Part shown: piece by piece, positions 32,764 to 41,566 of the stretch
How positions within the stretch are numbered: the first letter of the stretch is position 1
How the letters are laid out: every line of letters begins with the position of its first letter
Origin: a virus
Length of the DNA: 64,000 bases
IMG/VR virus record: IMGVR_UViG_3300013307_000020
Coordinates: 1 to 64,000 of that record
Reading direction: 5' to 3' (one strand)
Program-made: the position numbers and the translations under genes
Notes under the pieces: generated by a model
The model's database searches: none
The model's input: only the letters and a program-made list of their open reading frames with translations
What the model was told of the DNA's origin: nothing

Positions 32764-35355
32764 CTACGCCATCGCTTTCTTCATTGATCCGTCGCGCCAT
32801 CTCGCGGCGACCCATGTGAGCATCGTTCGCCCCTCTCGTGCGAGAAGATGATCCAGCGTAACCGGCGCGTTGTGAGTGATGTTGGGCGAATAGTGCCAAT
32901 GAAGTTCATGCCCCGGCTGACCGGCATCTCGATTGAAAATTTGCCCCTTGAAAAAGTCGCGCATCGGGTTCGCGACCGACGCGGGCATGACCGCTTCCTG
33001 TTTGTGAAGCTGATAGAAGCCGCCCGGCGTATTGTAGTCGCCGCCCTCGGCCGACGTGAGCGTGTCGAACGCAGCCACCGCGCCGAAGGCGACGCCGGCG
33101 GCGATTGGCGCCAGAATCGGGCCGACGATGGGAATCCCGACGACCGCGTTATATGCGCCAGCCGCCGCCTTATAGGCATCGTTCATGATCTGCGCGGATC
33201 CGGTCGCGGCATCCGCCGCCATGCCTTCCGCCGACGCCGCTTGCTGTACCGCAACGCGCTCAGTCGCGCCTGCGGCTGTCGCGGCGGTCTTCTGATCTTC
33301 GAAAAGAAGGTGATAGAGCAAGCCCATTTGTCCGAGAGATTTGTCGGCATTCAATTCGGCTTGCGAATAGAAAAGATGCGCGAGCCAGCCCTTGATATCG
33401 GTCTCGATTTCCTTTTGCAGAAAATCTCCGAGCGCGGTTTCGGCCGCGCGCAACACCGTCATGTTGCCGGATGCGACGTTGTTGAAAAAGCTGTCGGCGA
33501 CGCTCGTCATCTGCGAATAGGCGGAGCGCGTCGCCTGAATTTGCTGGCGCAGTTCGGCCTGATAGTTGGCTTCATACTTTCGATCATTCGCTTCCTTCGC
33601 GGCGTCATATTGCGCATCGAGAACGCGAAGATCATTCAGATACTTTCGATATTCCGCGGAGAGAACGCCGAATTTCTTTTGCGCGTCCTCAATGGCTTTT
33701 CTGTTTTGCAAGAATTCCTCATCGAGAAGCTCCTGCTCGATGCGCCGATATTCCTCGGCCGAGATTTCGTGATTCTGGAATTCGGCCGCGAGTTCGTCGC
33801 GCTTGGCCTGGAGCTTGAGTTGTGAAATGCGCAATGTGGTTTCGACTTCGTTTTTCGCGATTGCGTCGTCCTCTTTGACGCGAGCCTGTTCCAGTTCGCG
33901 CGTCGCGCGATTGTATTCTTCTTGTACTTGAAGCTTCTGCGCCATGTTGAGCTTGGCATTGTTGAGAATGGCCGCCCACGCCTGCTGATCCTTTTGCAGC
34001 CGCGCGACATTGCCTTGATCCTCGATGGCGTTGATCTCGGTGACTTGCTCGCGCGTTTCGGCGATCAGTTTTTCGCCCGCATTCGCGAAGCCGCCGCCAA
34101 TGCCCTTGATCCCGGCTTGCTCTTTTCTCAATCGCTCAAGTTCGCGCGTGGCCTGACCGATGCCTTGCTCGAATTGATGCATCTGATTGATATCTTCGGC
34201 GCTCGGCGTTTTTTCCGCTTTGATCGCGGCGAGACCGGCCTTCATCTTGTCAAGGCGCGTGTTTACGAGATCGATCTGCCCCGCATATTTGTCCTCGTCC
34301 TGTGCGGCCACGAGCGCATCGTCGATCAGATGCTTGTGCGCATCGGCCGCGGCCGTCGCAGCGCGCGTCGCATCGTTCAAATGACCTGTGGTCGCCGCCC
34401 ACTTTGCATCGGGGTCAACCTCGCCGAGCTCCTCCCACTTCAGCTTCACCAGGCCGAAACTCGCGGCGATTTTCAGAAGCGTACGATCCAGCCCCAGCAT
34501 CGCTGGCTGAACCAGAACGTCGATGGTGTCGCCCGCTTTCTTCAGAGCGAGTTCGGTGCGCTCGGCTTCTTCCGTTGCCTTGGGCGAATAGAGGACGCCG
34601 AGATCGTTGAGTTCCTTGTTCAAGTCGGCGGTGCCGCGTCCCCATTGCGTCAGCACGGGATTCAATTCTTCGCCGGATCGACTGAAGATGAGAACTTCAT
34701 CCTTCGCCGCGCGCGAATCGTTGCCGAGCGCCAAGAGCGCGCGCGAAACGGCGGGAAGATCCTTGGCGCCAACAGTATTCGCGTCGATGCCGAGATCGCG
34801 AAACGCTTTGCGAATTACCTCGTTGCCCTGCTGCGCAGCACCGGCGTTCGCCATGAACCGCTTCAACGCGGTATCGACCAACTCAACGTCGACGCCGGCG
34901 AGACGTGCGGATTCGCGAAACACCTGATAGTCGGTCGAACTGAGTTGAAGAACTTTCGACTCGTGCTCGATCTGCGCCGCGCTTTCCTCGGCAGCTTGAC
35001 CGAGATGGAGCAACTCGGTTGCGGCGAGCGTGATGCCGACCGTGCCGAGAATGGTCTTCAGCCCGCCAAAGGCGCTTTGAAGTCCGCCAATCGAGAAAAC
35101 CGAATTGTTCCCCGCCTCGGTGACGCGTCTGATTTCCGCATTCATCGCCGCGAGATTGGCCTTGGCGACGACCGCCTTCTCGGCGAGCGCGAGCAATTGC
35201 GGGTTTGCCGATGCCGACAGGCCGATATCGCGACCAGCCTGCGCCGTCTGACGCATCTCGGATGCGATGCCAGCCAACTCCTGGCGCGCGATCGCCGCCT
35301 TCGCCTGAAGCTCAACAACGTCGACGGTGATTTTTGCGGCAATGGTATCTGCCAC
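32764..35355 (-). CDS. Tail tape measure protein
   Basis: An 863-residue protein, the second-longest in the window. It begins with a helix-rich part, has a hydrophobic segment near 95-125 (GGLKTILGTVGITLAATELL), a long charged coiled coil (about 330-630) and a Gly/Ala-rich hydrophobic part near 745-785 (VVGIPIVGPILAPIAAGVAF). These mark phage tape measure proteins, which set tail length and enter the host envelope. The GTG at 35355 follows AGGAG by six bases; a TTG two codons earlier has no spacing to that site. Confidence 0.9.
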   Translation of the reverse strand: MADTIAAKITVDVVELQAKAAIARQELAGIASEMRQTAQAGRDIGLSASANPQLLALAEKAVVAKANLAAMNAEIRRVTEAGNNSVFSIGGLQSAFGGLKTILGTVGITLAATELLHLGQAAEESAAQIEHESKVLQLSSTDYQVFRESARLAGVDVELVDTALKRFMANAGAAQQGNEVIRKAFRDLGIDANTVGAKDLPAVSRALLALGNDSRAAKDEVLIFSRSGEELNPVLTQWGRGTADLNKELNDLGVLYSPKATEEAERTELALKKAGDTIDVLVQPAMLGLDRTLLKIAASFGLVKLKWEELGEVDPDAKWAATTGHLNDATRAATAAADAHKHLIDDALVAAQDEDKYAGQIDLVNTRLDKMKAGLAAIKAEKTPSAEDINQMHQFEQGIGQATRELERLRKEQAGIKGIGGGFANAGEKLIAETREQVTEINAIEDQGNVARLQKDQQAWAAILNNAKLNMAQKLQVQEEYNRATRELEQARVKEDDAIAKNEVETTLRISQLKLQAKRDELAAEFQNHEISAEEYRRIEQELLDEEFLQNRKAIEDAQKKFGVLSAEYRKYLNDLRVLDAQYDAAKEANDRKYEANYQAELRQQIQATRSAYSQMTSVADSFFNNVASGNMTVLRAAETALGDFLQKEIETDIKGWLAHLFYSQAELNADKSLGQMGLLYHLLFEDQKTAATAAGATERVAVQQAASAEGMAADAATGSAQIMNDAYKAAAGAYNAVVGIPIVGPILAPIAAGVAFGAVAAFDTLTSAEGGDYNTPGGFYQLHKQEAVMPASVANPMRDFFKGQIFNRDAGQPGHELHWHYSPNITHNAPVTLDHLLAREGRTMLTWVAARWRDGSMKKAMA

Positions 35356-35364
35356 TCGCAACTC

Positions 35365-35739
35365 CTATCGATTGCCGGGGAACGGCCCTATTCCACCCAT
35401 GTCATCGAGATCGGGGGCTTCGAGCTCGGCGCCATTGTTCATCGCTTTGAGAATTTCGGCCGGGCTCATATACGCACCCGAGGCCCATTTCGCTTCCTGT
35501 TGCTTGCGCAGTTCATCGAGCGTCATCGGCTTTGCATCGTAACCAAAATAGGATCGTGCCAGACTCGCCAGCATTTCATTGACCGGCGGCGTTTCCTTCC
35601 AGTCTTCAAGAATGTCTTCGACTTGCGGAAGCGTCATCTTGCGAACTTCGAGAGGCGATATCTGCAAGCCTCGTGCAATTCGCGAGATCAATCTGTTCCA
35701 GTAATTTATGCCTGGCTCGACGGTTCCGCCTGAGCTTCC
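35365..35739 (-). CDS. Tail assembly chaperone extension (GT part), made by -1 frameshift
   Basis: This frame has no good start of its own but is open from 35814 and lies one base back from the preceding gene. It encodes EPGINYWNRLISRIARGL, then PLEVRKMTLPQVEDILEDW and a helical end of the type found in the T part of tail chaperones. A slip on GGGGGAA at 35736-35742 would add 124 residues to 116 of the upstream gene, giving a 240-residue fusion just before the tape measure gene. Confidence 0.7.
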   Translation of the reverse strand, partial: GSSGGTVEPGINYWNRLISRIARGLQISPLEVRKMTLPQVEDILEDWKETPPVNEMLASLARSYFGYDAKPMTLDELRKQQEAKWASGAYMSPAEILKAMNNGAELEAPDLDDMGGIGPFPGNR

Positions 35740-36086
35740 CCCGACGGCGGGTCTCCCTTCTTCTCGGCCAATTGCCGTGCGCGACGGCCCGACATGACGC
35801 CAGCGAGCGCGCAAATTTCATCGAAGGCGAATTCCGCTTCGGGAATCGTCGCGCGCATCGTAAAGATTTTTTCGGGGGTCATGTCGGGATAGTCCGAAAT
35901 CAACCCGGCCGAGATCACTTCGTAAGGATGACGCGCCACTCGTTTAGCAGCGATCTTGGGATCTTCGTCGGGGTTCGGAACGTCCATGATCGCCACTCGC
36001 AAATCGGCCAGATCGCCGAGCGTTAGAGGCGTCGTGATGTAATACTCTTTTTCTTCAAGCGTGATCGTCGTCTTCGTGATCGGCAT
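35706..36086 (-). CDS. Tail assembly chaperone (G part)
   Basis: A 126-residue protein starting MPITKTTITLEEKEYYITTP. It has the alpha/beta form of chaperones encoded between the tail tube and tape measure genes (GTA gp10.1-like). The start at 36086 is chosen because the frame to 36140 would place its first codons inside a strong hairpin. Its last ten codons overlap the extended frame, so two products in a set ratio are expected. Confidence 0.72.
   Translation of the reverse strand: MPITKTTITLEEKEYYITTPLTLGDLADLRVAIMDVPNPDEDPKIAAKRVARHPYEVISAGLISDYPDMTPEKIFTMRATIPEAEFAFDEICALAGVMSGRRARQLAEKKGDPPSGEAQAEPSSQA
35736..35742 (-). promoter_or_regulatory. Likely -1 ribosomal slip site
   Basis: On the minus strand the zero frame reads TCG GGG GAA. 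The tRNA on GGG can re-pair perfectly with GGG after a one-base backward slip, and the -1 frame is then open to 35365. The zero-frame stop follows ten codons later. It is not the classic GGGAAAG, so the exact site within the overlap is inferred. Confidence 0.55.
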
Positions 36087-36108
36087 GTTGCTCGCACTCG
36101 CGTTTGAT

Positions 36109-36135
36109 TCGGGCGGCAGTATCACCGCCGCCCGA
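36109..36135. other. Hairpin after the major tail protein gene
   Basis: TCGGGCGGC pairs with GCCGCCCGA around a 9-base loop. It lies between the tail tube stop and the chaperone start on the leftward transcript. No T run follows, so it may protect the 3' side of an abundant message or pause polymerase rather than end transcription. Confidence 0.6.
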
Positions 36136-36150
36136 TTCATCGTCCAGTCA

Positions 36151-36951
36151 CTAAGCGACCGTCGCGACGCTCATCTTGCCGATTTGCTGCGCGGCGTTTG
36201 CGAAGAATTCGAAATCGTATTCCGGCATCGCGAAATCGGTGATCTTGTGGTTCATCGACCACTTGCTCGCGATGGCCTGATAAAGGCGCAGATAGTAAGT
36301 CGCGCCGTAAAGCGTGGTCTTGTAGTCGATCTGGAACGTCGGTGTGGTGCCGATCGGCTGATTGGTGATCGTCTGATTTTGGCCGGTCGCGCCGGTGGAG
36401 AAGGTATAGGCGAAGCTGATGGCGACTTGGACACTCGACACGTTGTCGGCCGAAGCGAAGGTGTAGACGCCGGCCGAGACGGAATATTGACCAGCCGTTG
36501 GCGCCGAGGCGACCTTGGTAAAGACCTGACCAACTTGATAGGTGGAACTGCCGACGGCTGCGACGGTGACGCCGAGATCGGCGTCCCACGTGCCGGAGCT
36601 CGGGACGGTTGGCGTGATCTGGAACGGCGTTGTCGGAATCGCCGTCGCCGCGGTGGTGCTCGCGTCATACTGCGTGCCAGACGTCCAGGTGCCGCCGAGC
36701 AAAAGATTGTTGAGCGCGATGCCCGAGAGCGCCGCGGCCTTGATCTTGCCAGTTGACTTGGCCGTGCCGCGCGCCGCGAGCAAGGCATATTGATTCTGGC
36801 CGAAAAGCTGCTTCGTCTCGAAGGTGAAATCGGTCGAGAATTCATTCACGAACCCGACGTTCACCGGCGATGCGTTGGTGACGTCCGTGCGCGTGATCCA
36901 CAAGATGCCGGGGCCAAAAAGACCCTGCGGAACGACGTTCGTGTTCGCCAT
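36151..36951 (-). CDS. Major tail tube protein
   Basis: A 266-residue strand-rich protein starting MANTNVVPQGLFGPGILWIT. It has a conserved-looking ILWITRTD start and an inserted Ig-like stretch (about 95-180, PTTPFQITPTVPSSGTWDAD). Place before the chaperone and tape measure genes and after the tail completion gene fits the major tail protein of siphoviruses. The ATG follows a GAAGGA site. Confidence 0.8.
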   Translation of the reverse strand: MANTNVVPQGLFGPGILWITRTDVTNASPVNVGFVNEFSTDFTFETKQLFGQNQYALLAARGTAKSTGKIKAAALSGIALNNLLLGGTWTSGTQYDASTTAATAIPTTPFQITPTVPSSGTWDADLGVTVAAVGSSTYQVGQVFTKVASAPTAGQYSVSAGVYTFASADNVSSVQVAISFAYTFSTGATGQNQTITNQPIGTTPTFQIDYKTTLYGATYYLRLYQAIASKWSMNHKITDFAMPEYDFEFFANAAQQIGKMSVATVA

Positions 36952-36978
36952 GACAAATGATCCTTCTGTTGTTTGAAG

Positions 36979-37413
36979 TTACGGCAGGGTGATTTTGACG
37001 GGGATGACCGCCTTGCATTGATTGTCGTTGTCGCCGGCGTCGGTCTCGCTCTTGCCGTCGATGCGGCACCAACTCACCGTGCCGCCGAGCGTGTTCTGTC
37101 CGGTCGGGGAATCCGGCGCGGTCAAAACGTTTCGCACCGCTTTCACCAGATTGTTGAATGACGTGTCGGGCGCGGCCGCGGGCGGCTGATCCGCCTTCGC
37201 GTAAATCCACACCTCGACTTCAATCGTCGTGATTGCGAATTGACTTCCGCTCGAAAGATCGTCCTCGATGCTGCCCAGGCGGATGAAAATCGCCGGTTGC
37301 AACAAATCTTCCGTCGTCCAGATTACGAGGCGTCGCGAATAGGTCTGAAAACCGGGAACGGTTTGCAGCTTCGTCATGAGCGCATTCAGCACGGGCTCGA
37401 AATCGTTGTTCAT
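36979..37413 (-). CDS. Tail completion / terminator protein
   Basis: A 144-residue protein. Its form (DFEPVLNALMTKLQTVPGFQ at the start, QPAIFIRLGS, then TTIEVEVWIYAKAD) is that of gpU-like proteins that end tail-tube growth. It lies just before the tail tube gene and overlaps the upstream HK97 gp10-like gene by four bases. Confidence 0.7.
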   Translation of the reverse strand: MNNDFEPVLNALMTKLQTVPGFQTYSRRLVIWTTEDLLQPAIFIRLGSIEDDLSSGSQFAITTIEVEVWIYAKADQPPAAAPDTSFNNLVKAVRNVLTAPDSPTGQNTLGGTVSWCRIDGKSETDAGDNDNQCKAVIPVKITLP

Positions 37414-37889
37414 GATTGACCAGCCTCGATCACCGCTTGCGTCAGAACCTGCTTCGCCTCGCCGGACGTTTCGGACGTGCCTTCGCGAATGAAGCGTTTG
37501 GCGATGATGTGCGCATGGCGGCTATACTTTTGAACAAACACATCCTCTGCGCCGATGGCGCGCGCGAAGACATGGGTCAATCGCTGATTGTGCGCCTCGA
37601 CGGAAACGGTTTTGTCGACGCCGTATTCAAGCGAAGCCGCCTTGATGAATTGCGCGGAGACATTGACGCGCCCAACAATCTTGTCCCGATCGTTGAACAC
37701 TTCCTCGCGAAGTGTGCCGCGCAATCTGCCTGTCTTCGATGGCGCCAGGCGATAGATGCGCGCAAACAGCGTGGCGGTAAGTTCGCCGACTCGCTCAAGA
37801 AGAATTTGGCGAAGCTTCGTCGGAAATTCTGCAAATTTCAGACTGAGCTTTGTTTCGCCTTCGATGAACAGTCCCATGTCATCGGGCAA
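37410..37889 (-). CDS. HK97 gp10-like neck/tail protein
   Basis: A 159-residue protein. ELTATLFARIYRLAPSKTGRL followed by GRVNVSAQFIKAASLEYG is characteristic of the HK97 gp10 family (neck or tail component). The TTG start at 37889 follows GAGG; the first ATG at 37877 has no such site. It sits in the usual connector order. Confidence 0.75.
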   Translation of the reverse strand: MPDDMGLFIEGETKLSLKFAEFPTKLRQILLERVGELTATLFARIYRLAPSKTGRLRGTLREEVFNDRDKIVGRVNVSAQFIKAASLEYGVDKTVSVEAHNQRLTHVFARAIGAEDVFVQKYSRHAHIIAKRFIREGTSETSGEAKQVLTQAVIEAGQS

Positions 37890-37891
37890 GA

Positions 37892-38275
37892 TCAGCCTCG
37901 TGCCGTGATTTCGATTCTCACAAGATCGCCATTCACCAAGATAGGCGTCACAAGTTGGATCGATCGATCCGTGGTTTCGATGGTGACGAGATCGTTCCGC
38001 TTTGGCAGCGGAAGGCCGTCAAGCGACGGCCACCCCGCCGCATCGAGCTCGTTGCCGGTGATCACGATCAGCCAGTCATTCTGTGCGACCGGCGTGTGAA
38101 GCTGCGCTGGCTGCAATCCAATCGACGCTTCCTGCGCATTGTTTCGGCGAACGAAGGCGCGGCACGTCACGCTCAAACGCGAGCCATCGGCGTTGACGCG
38201 CGTGATCACAATGTCCTGTCCGACTTTGAGCAATCTCGCCGCAAGCGCAGAGCGCCATTCTTGCGCGCCGAGCAT
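37892..38275 (-). CDS. Head-tail joining protein (stopper-like)
   Basis: A 127-residue, strand-rich protein. VGQDIVITRVNADGSRLSVT and DLVTIETTDRSIQLVTPIL suit the small beta-barrel of phage stopper proteins. The ATG at 38275 shares its first base with the stop of the preceding connector gene. Position between connector and gp10-like gene supports this. Confidence 0.65.
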   Translation of the reverse strand: MLGAQEWRSALAARLLKVGQDIVITRVNADGSRLSVTCRAFVRRNNAQEASIGLQPAQLHTPVAQNDWLIVITGNELDAAGWPSLDGLPLPKRNDLVTIETTDRSIQLVTPILVNGDLVRIEITARG

Positions 38276-38955
38276 CAAGCGACCGTCGGCGGGCGATAAT
38301 TGTCGAGAATGTCGGTCACGTCGGGCGTCATATTGCCTTCGTCTGGATTTTGACTGATCCAGTATTCTTCCTTGCCGACGCCGGCGATCTCCTGCGACTT
38401 CAGCCGCATGTCGCGATTGCGATCAAACCATTTGCCTTTGATCATTCGGATCACGGCGTCCTCGAGATCCGCGGGCAGCGTCGGCGATGTTGCGGGCGCC
38501 AAGGTGAACCCAGCGACATAAACGATGATCAGCGGGTAGGTGTCCCATTGACGCGGGTTGCCGTTCGAGTCCAGCCGATAGATGGACGACGATTGCAAAT
38601 TGACTTCATAATCGACGTTCGCGGTCAGAAGCACGCCGTTCTCCGTGACGCTCGTCACCGAGACCAACGGCAAATTTTTCACCATGTAGCTCGACGTTTT
38701 CGCTGGCAGAAACCACGGGCGGGCGTCGCGCTGCGGGCGAACCAAATCCTGATATGTCTGCTGTGCGAATTCGCGATTGCAATAGTTCCGCACGCTCTGG
38801 CTCGCCTGGGCGATCTGTCGCGTGAGATAAATATCATCAACCGGCTTCCAGCCATCGAGCGAGAGATCGGCCTTCACGTTCAGAAGACAGGTCAAATCGT
38901 TCGAGCCGGTGAAGGGCGTGACGACGCTGGTGATGGTGTACGTTGGAACGGTCAT
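38275..38955 (-). CDS. Head-tail connector protein, gp6-like
   Basis: A 226-residue protein. YLTRQIAQASQSVRNYCNRE and the later YPLIIVYVAGFTLAP plus LPADLEDAVIRMIKGKWFDR are typical of gp6-like adaptor proteins that join portal and tail. The ATG at 38955 overlaps the previous stop; a GTG one codon earlier is also possible. Confidence 0.78.
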   Translation of the reverse strand: MTVPTYTITSVVTPFTGSNDLTCLLNVKADLSLDGWKPVDDIYLTRQIAQASQSVRNYCNREFAQQTYQDLVRPQRDARPWFLPAKTSSYMVKNLPLVSVTSVTENGVLLTANVDYEVNLQSSSIYRLDSNGNPRQWDTYPLIIVYVAGFTLAPATSPTLPADLEDAVIRMIKGKWFDRNRDMRLKSQEIAGVGKEEYWISQNPDEGNMTPDVTDILDNYRPPTVA

Positions 38956-39308
38956 CACGCTGGTCCATGTTGAAGAACCGCCAAGCGACCGACTTCGAAG
39001 GTGGTCTTGTTTCCGTTGGCGTCAGTGACAATCGCCGAATGAAAGTACCAGCCATCGAGCGGCGCGGAGTCCACGTTCGAAATGTTCACGTAAATCTTGC
39101 CGTCGATTCCGGTGGTGACAAACGTCACACCGCCGGTCGATTTGAATTTTTTCAACGCTGCGGCGAGCGATTTGTCCTTGTAGCAGAACCATTCGATCTC
39201 GCTTGCGGTCGAGAGATTGATGGCATTGCCGCTTCCGTCCGTGACGGTGAAGATCGGCGCTTCGTCATCGCCCGCGTAGAGATCGAAATCCTGATTGAAC
39301 GCCGTCAT
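38955..39308 (-). CDS. Small virion protein, Ig-like
   Basis: A 117-residue strand-rich protein starting MTAFNQDFDLYAGDDEAPIF. The sequence VTDGSGNAINLSTASEIEWF resembles Ig-like modules of baseplate or fibre proteins that begin with an unusual-value/DxG loop. The ATG overlaps the upstream stop as ATGA. It probably decorates the virion. Confidence 0.6.
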   Translation of the reverse strand: MTAFNQDFDLYAGDDEAPIFTVTDGSGNAINLSTASEIEWFCYKDKSLAAALKKFKSTGGVTFVTTGIDGKIYVNISNVDSAPLDGWYFHSAIVTDANGNKTTFEVGRLAVLQHGPA

Positions 39309-40708
39309 TGATCAATCTCTCCATCGAGATCGCTATCGGTCTTCGTGCCGGAAAGCGACGGCGTTGACTTCGTACCCAAAAGCTTCGCGACGATTTGCGT
39401 GCCGACCATGCGCGGCTTTTGAATGATCGAAAAACCCCCGCTGATGTGCATGACCGCGCGGCCGACAACTCGAATGAACGATGTTGCCGCGAGTGCAATG
39501 GTGCCGCCTGGCGACGCGGTGCCGGTGGCTCGAATGCTCGATAGCCCGGAGAGCGCGACGCCAAACAATGGCAATGCCTTCGCGGTGACCCGAAGGCTCG
39601 CTTTTGCCGCGAGCGCGATGGATCCAACGAGCGCGGCGCTGCCATGAACGGCGATGCTCGACGCGCCTTTGAGTGCAACTGTCAGGGAAGGCGCGGCCCT
39701 GCCACTCGATTTGATCGACGCCGTGGCTTTGAGCGGGGTCGCAAGAGAGGGCGATGCCTTCGCGCTCGATTTGATTGATGCGGTCGCCTTGATTGCGGTC
39801 GTCGGCGAAGCGGTCGATGCGCCAGCGACTTTGATCGCCGATTTCGCGGAGATCGCGGTCGCTGCCGAAGACCGCGCCTTTCCCAAAGATTTGATCGACG
39901 CCGATGCCACGATTGCGGCGCTGGCGGAAGCGGCGGCTCTACCCGCCGATTTGATGCTCGATGTCGAACTCAACGCGACGGTTGAGGAAGATGCGGCCAG
40001 CGATGTGAAAATCGCCGATTGTCTTGCGCTGGCAAAAATGCCCCACGGATCTTGCGCCCACGCGATCAGTTCACGAGGCGAGACGTATCCGAAACTGATG
40101 AGACCGAAAGTAACCTCGCCATTGAAAATGCGGGTCGCCTTCGAAATTTCCCACGTTGCGGTGCCCGCGGACGCCGTTTGATTGCCGACGCCAATGACGA
40201 TGTTGAAAGCGCCGCTGCCATCCAGTCTGCGAGTGACAATCGCGCTCGTCGAGCTCGCGCCGATCTGAGCATGCGACGCGCCGATGAAATACATTCCGGC
40301 GGCGACAACCGCCAGCGTTCCGGTGGTGACCGTACCGTTACCGGCTCGCATGAGCGGGAAGTTGGTGGCGCTTGTTCCAAGCTCGATGCCCGCGCCCGTC
40401 GCCGTGTTTGTCGAGAGAATGCCCTGCGCCGATCCGACAGCGTTGACTTTGACCAACGCCGCCATCGTGTAGTTCGTCGGCAGGGCAGTCGATCGGTTCG
40501 TGAACGAAGAACCGGAACTAATATAGTTGGCGGAGTGCCCCAAATATCCCGGGCTCGTCGCGCCAGGCGCGCTTGCGATCTCCCTGCGGAGAAGATCGAT
40601 CATGCGAGGCGCGCCGTTGTTGACCGCGAGAAGTTGGAGTCCGCGCGTTGCCGGATGCTGCCAATTGATCGCGCTCGGCGCTGCGTTTGGGCCGCGAATA
40701 AGGGGCAT
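39305..40708 (-). CDS. LamG-domain virion protein with nine 20-residue repeats
   Basis: A 467-residue protein. Residues 20-235 are a LamG/concanavalin-like module ending SPRELIAWAQDPWGIFA, a motif shared with the protein at 24275-25114. From about 241 to 420 there are nine repeats of exactly 20 residues; the S-I-K-S start of the unit stands at 251, 271, 291, 311, 331, 351, 371, 391 and 411. The unit is Ala/Ser-rich (SIKSSGRAAPSLTVALKGAS). The repeats probably form a rigid fibre or spring, and the LamG part may bind sugar. It lies between capsid and connector genes, so head fibre is one option. Confidence 0.78.
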   Translation of the reverse strand: MPLIRGPNAAPSAINWQHPATRGLQLLAVNNGAPRMIDLLRREIASAPGATSPGYLGHSANYISSGSSFTNRSTALPTNYTMAALVKVNAVGSAQGILSTNTATGAGIELGTSATNFPLMRAGNGTVTTGTLAVVAAGMYFIGASHAQIGASSTSAIVTRRLDGSGAFNIVIGVGNQTASAGTATWEISKATRIFNGEVTFGLISFGYVSPRELIAWAQDPWGIFASARQSAIFTSLAASSSTVALSSTSSIKSAGRAAASASAAIVASASIKSLGKARSSAATAISAKSAIKVAGASTASPTTAIKATASIKSSAKASPSLATPLKATASIKSSGRAAPSLTVALKGASSIAVHGSAALVGSIALAAKASLRVTAKALPLFGVALSGLSSIRATGTASPGGTIALAATSFIRVVGRAVMHISGGFSIIQKPRMVGTQIVAKLLGTKSTPSLSGTKTDSDLDGEIDQ

Positions 40709-40717
40709 TCGCTGCCC

Positions 40718-41209
40718 TCACACGTTCGAGAATTGAATGCCGGAATATTCTGCGGAGAACGATGTGAACGCCGCACCGCTCTGATTTTCGACGATAAGCC
40801 CCCATTTTTTCGGAAGCACGAGCCCGCCAAAAAAAGCGATGAGCGATGGGATGACAATTTTCGCTGTGACAGTCGATTGAACCGTCGCCTGCGTGAAAGG
40901 CCCGATGAATGTCGGCGGGGCGCCGAGCGTGATCGCTGCATCCGAACCGGCATAAGCGTCGGTGGTCGCCGAGTTGCCGGTGTAGTTCGTCCCGTCTTCG
41001 GAGCTGGAGAGCCAAATGTTCACATACTTTGGGTTCGCCACCGTGCCGATGCCAATGGCGATGTACACCATCGCGTCGATATAGAGATTCGTTTGATTGT
41101 CGACGGCCGCGCAGCCGGCGGCGGATGCGTTCGCGAGAGTGCCCGCGCTCGTCCATGTGAGCGCCGTGCCAGCGCCGGTCGCCGAATAAAGTGCTTTGAC
41201 CGTCGTCAT
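40718..41209 (-). CDS. Virion structural protein
   Basis: A 163-residue strand-rich, Ala/Thr/Ser-rich protein starting MTTVKALYSATGAGTALTWT. AKIVIPSLIAFFGGLVLPKK near the end predicts a jelly-roll-like strand pair. Part of the block of surface-type proteins between capsid and connector genes. No family is assigned. Confidence 0.6.
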   Translation of the reverse strand: MTTVKALYSATGAGTALTWTSAGTLANASAAGCAAVDNQTNLYIDAMVYIAIGIGTVANPKYVNIWLSSSEDGTNYTGNSATTDAYAGSDAAITLGAPPTFIGPFTQATVQSTVTAKIVIPSLIAFFGGLVLPKKWGLIVENQSGAAFTSFSAEYSGIQFSNV

Positions 41210-41565
41210 GCAACACCGCCAGCGGTCCAGCCATTAGTCGTGTCCATGAAGCTGCCGTATCGCACCCACGGATTCGCCGCGTTGATCTGAGCCTGAAAGG
41301 CCGTCCACGCGGTTTGCAACAAAGCCTCGACTGTGGCGAGCGTGTCGCCCTGATTGACGATGATGTGCCCGTCCTGCTCGACGACAGAACCGTTTTGGAT
41401 TGCCGTGATATCGGCGGCGGCGGCATTCTTCCAAAGCGACGTGGCGGCCGCGTTCGCATAGAACGGCTGGCGCGCAAGAGGCACATCCGCCCACATGATG
41501 TAATGAAACTTCAGCGGCGCCGAGGCTTCCTGCTCCAGAATGATGACGCGCTTTGTGATCGCCAT
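41206..41565 (-). CDS. Virion-associated protein, unknown
   Basis: A 119-residue protein coupled to its downstream neighbour by ATGA. The middle (DGHIIVNQGDTLATVEALLQ) is strand-helix. It has no signal or membrane segment. Its place in the decoration block is the only clue to function. Confidence 0.6.
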   Translation of the reverse strand: MAITKRVIILEQEASAPLKFHYIMWADVPLARQPFYANAAATSLWKNAAAADITAIQNGSVVEQDGHIIVNQGDTLATVEALLQTAWTAFQAQINAANPWVRYGSFMDTTNGWTAGGVA

Positions 41566-41566
41566 T

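Noticed and set aside
33922-35733. 603-codon open frame on the plus strand opposite the tape measure gene
   Set aside because: It is the mirror of a well-supported minus-strand gene in GC-rich DNA. No ribosome site or domain supports it, and all other long plus frames in the late region have the same cause.
39430-40010. Regular 60-base repeats that might suggest a CRISPR array
   Set aside because: They are in-frame protein repeats with no constant repeat and variable spacer pattern; no cas gene is near.
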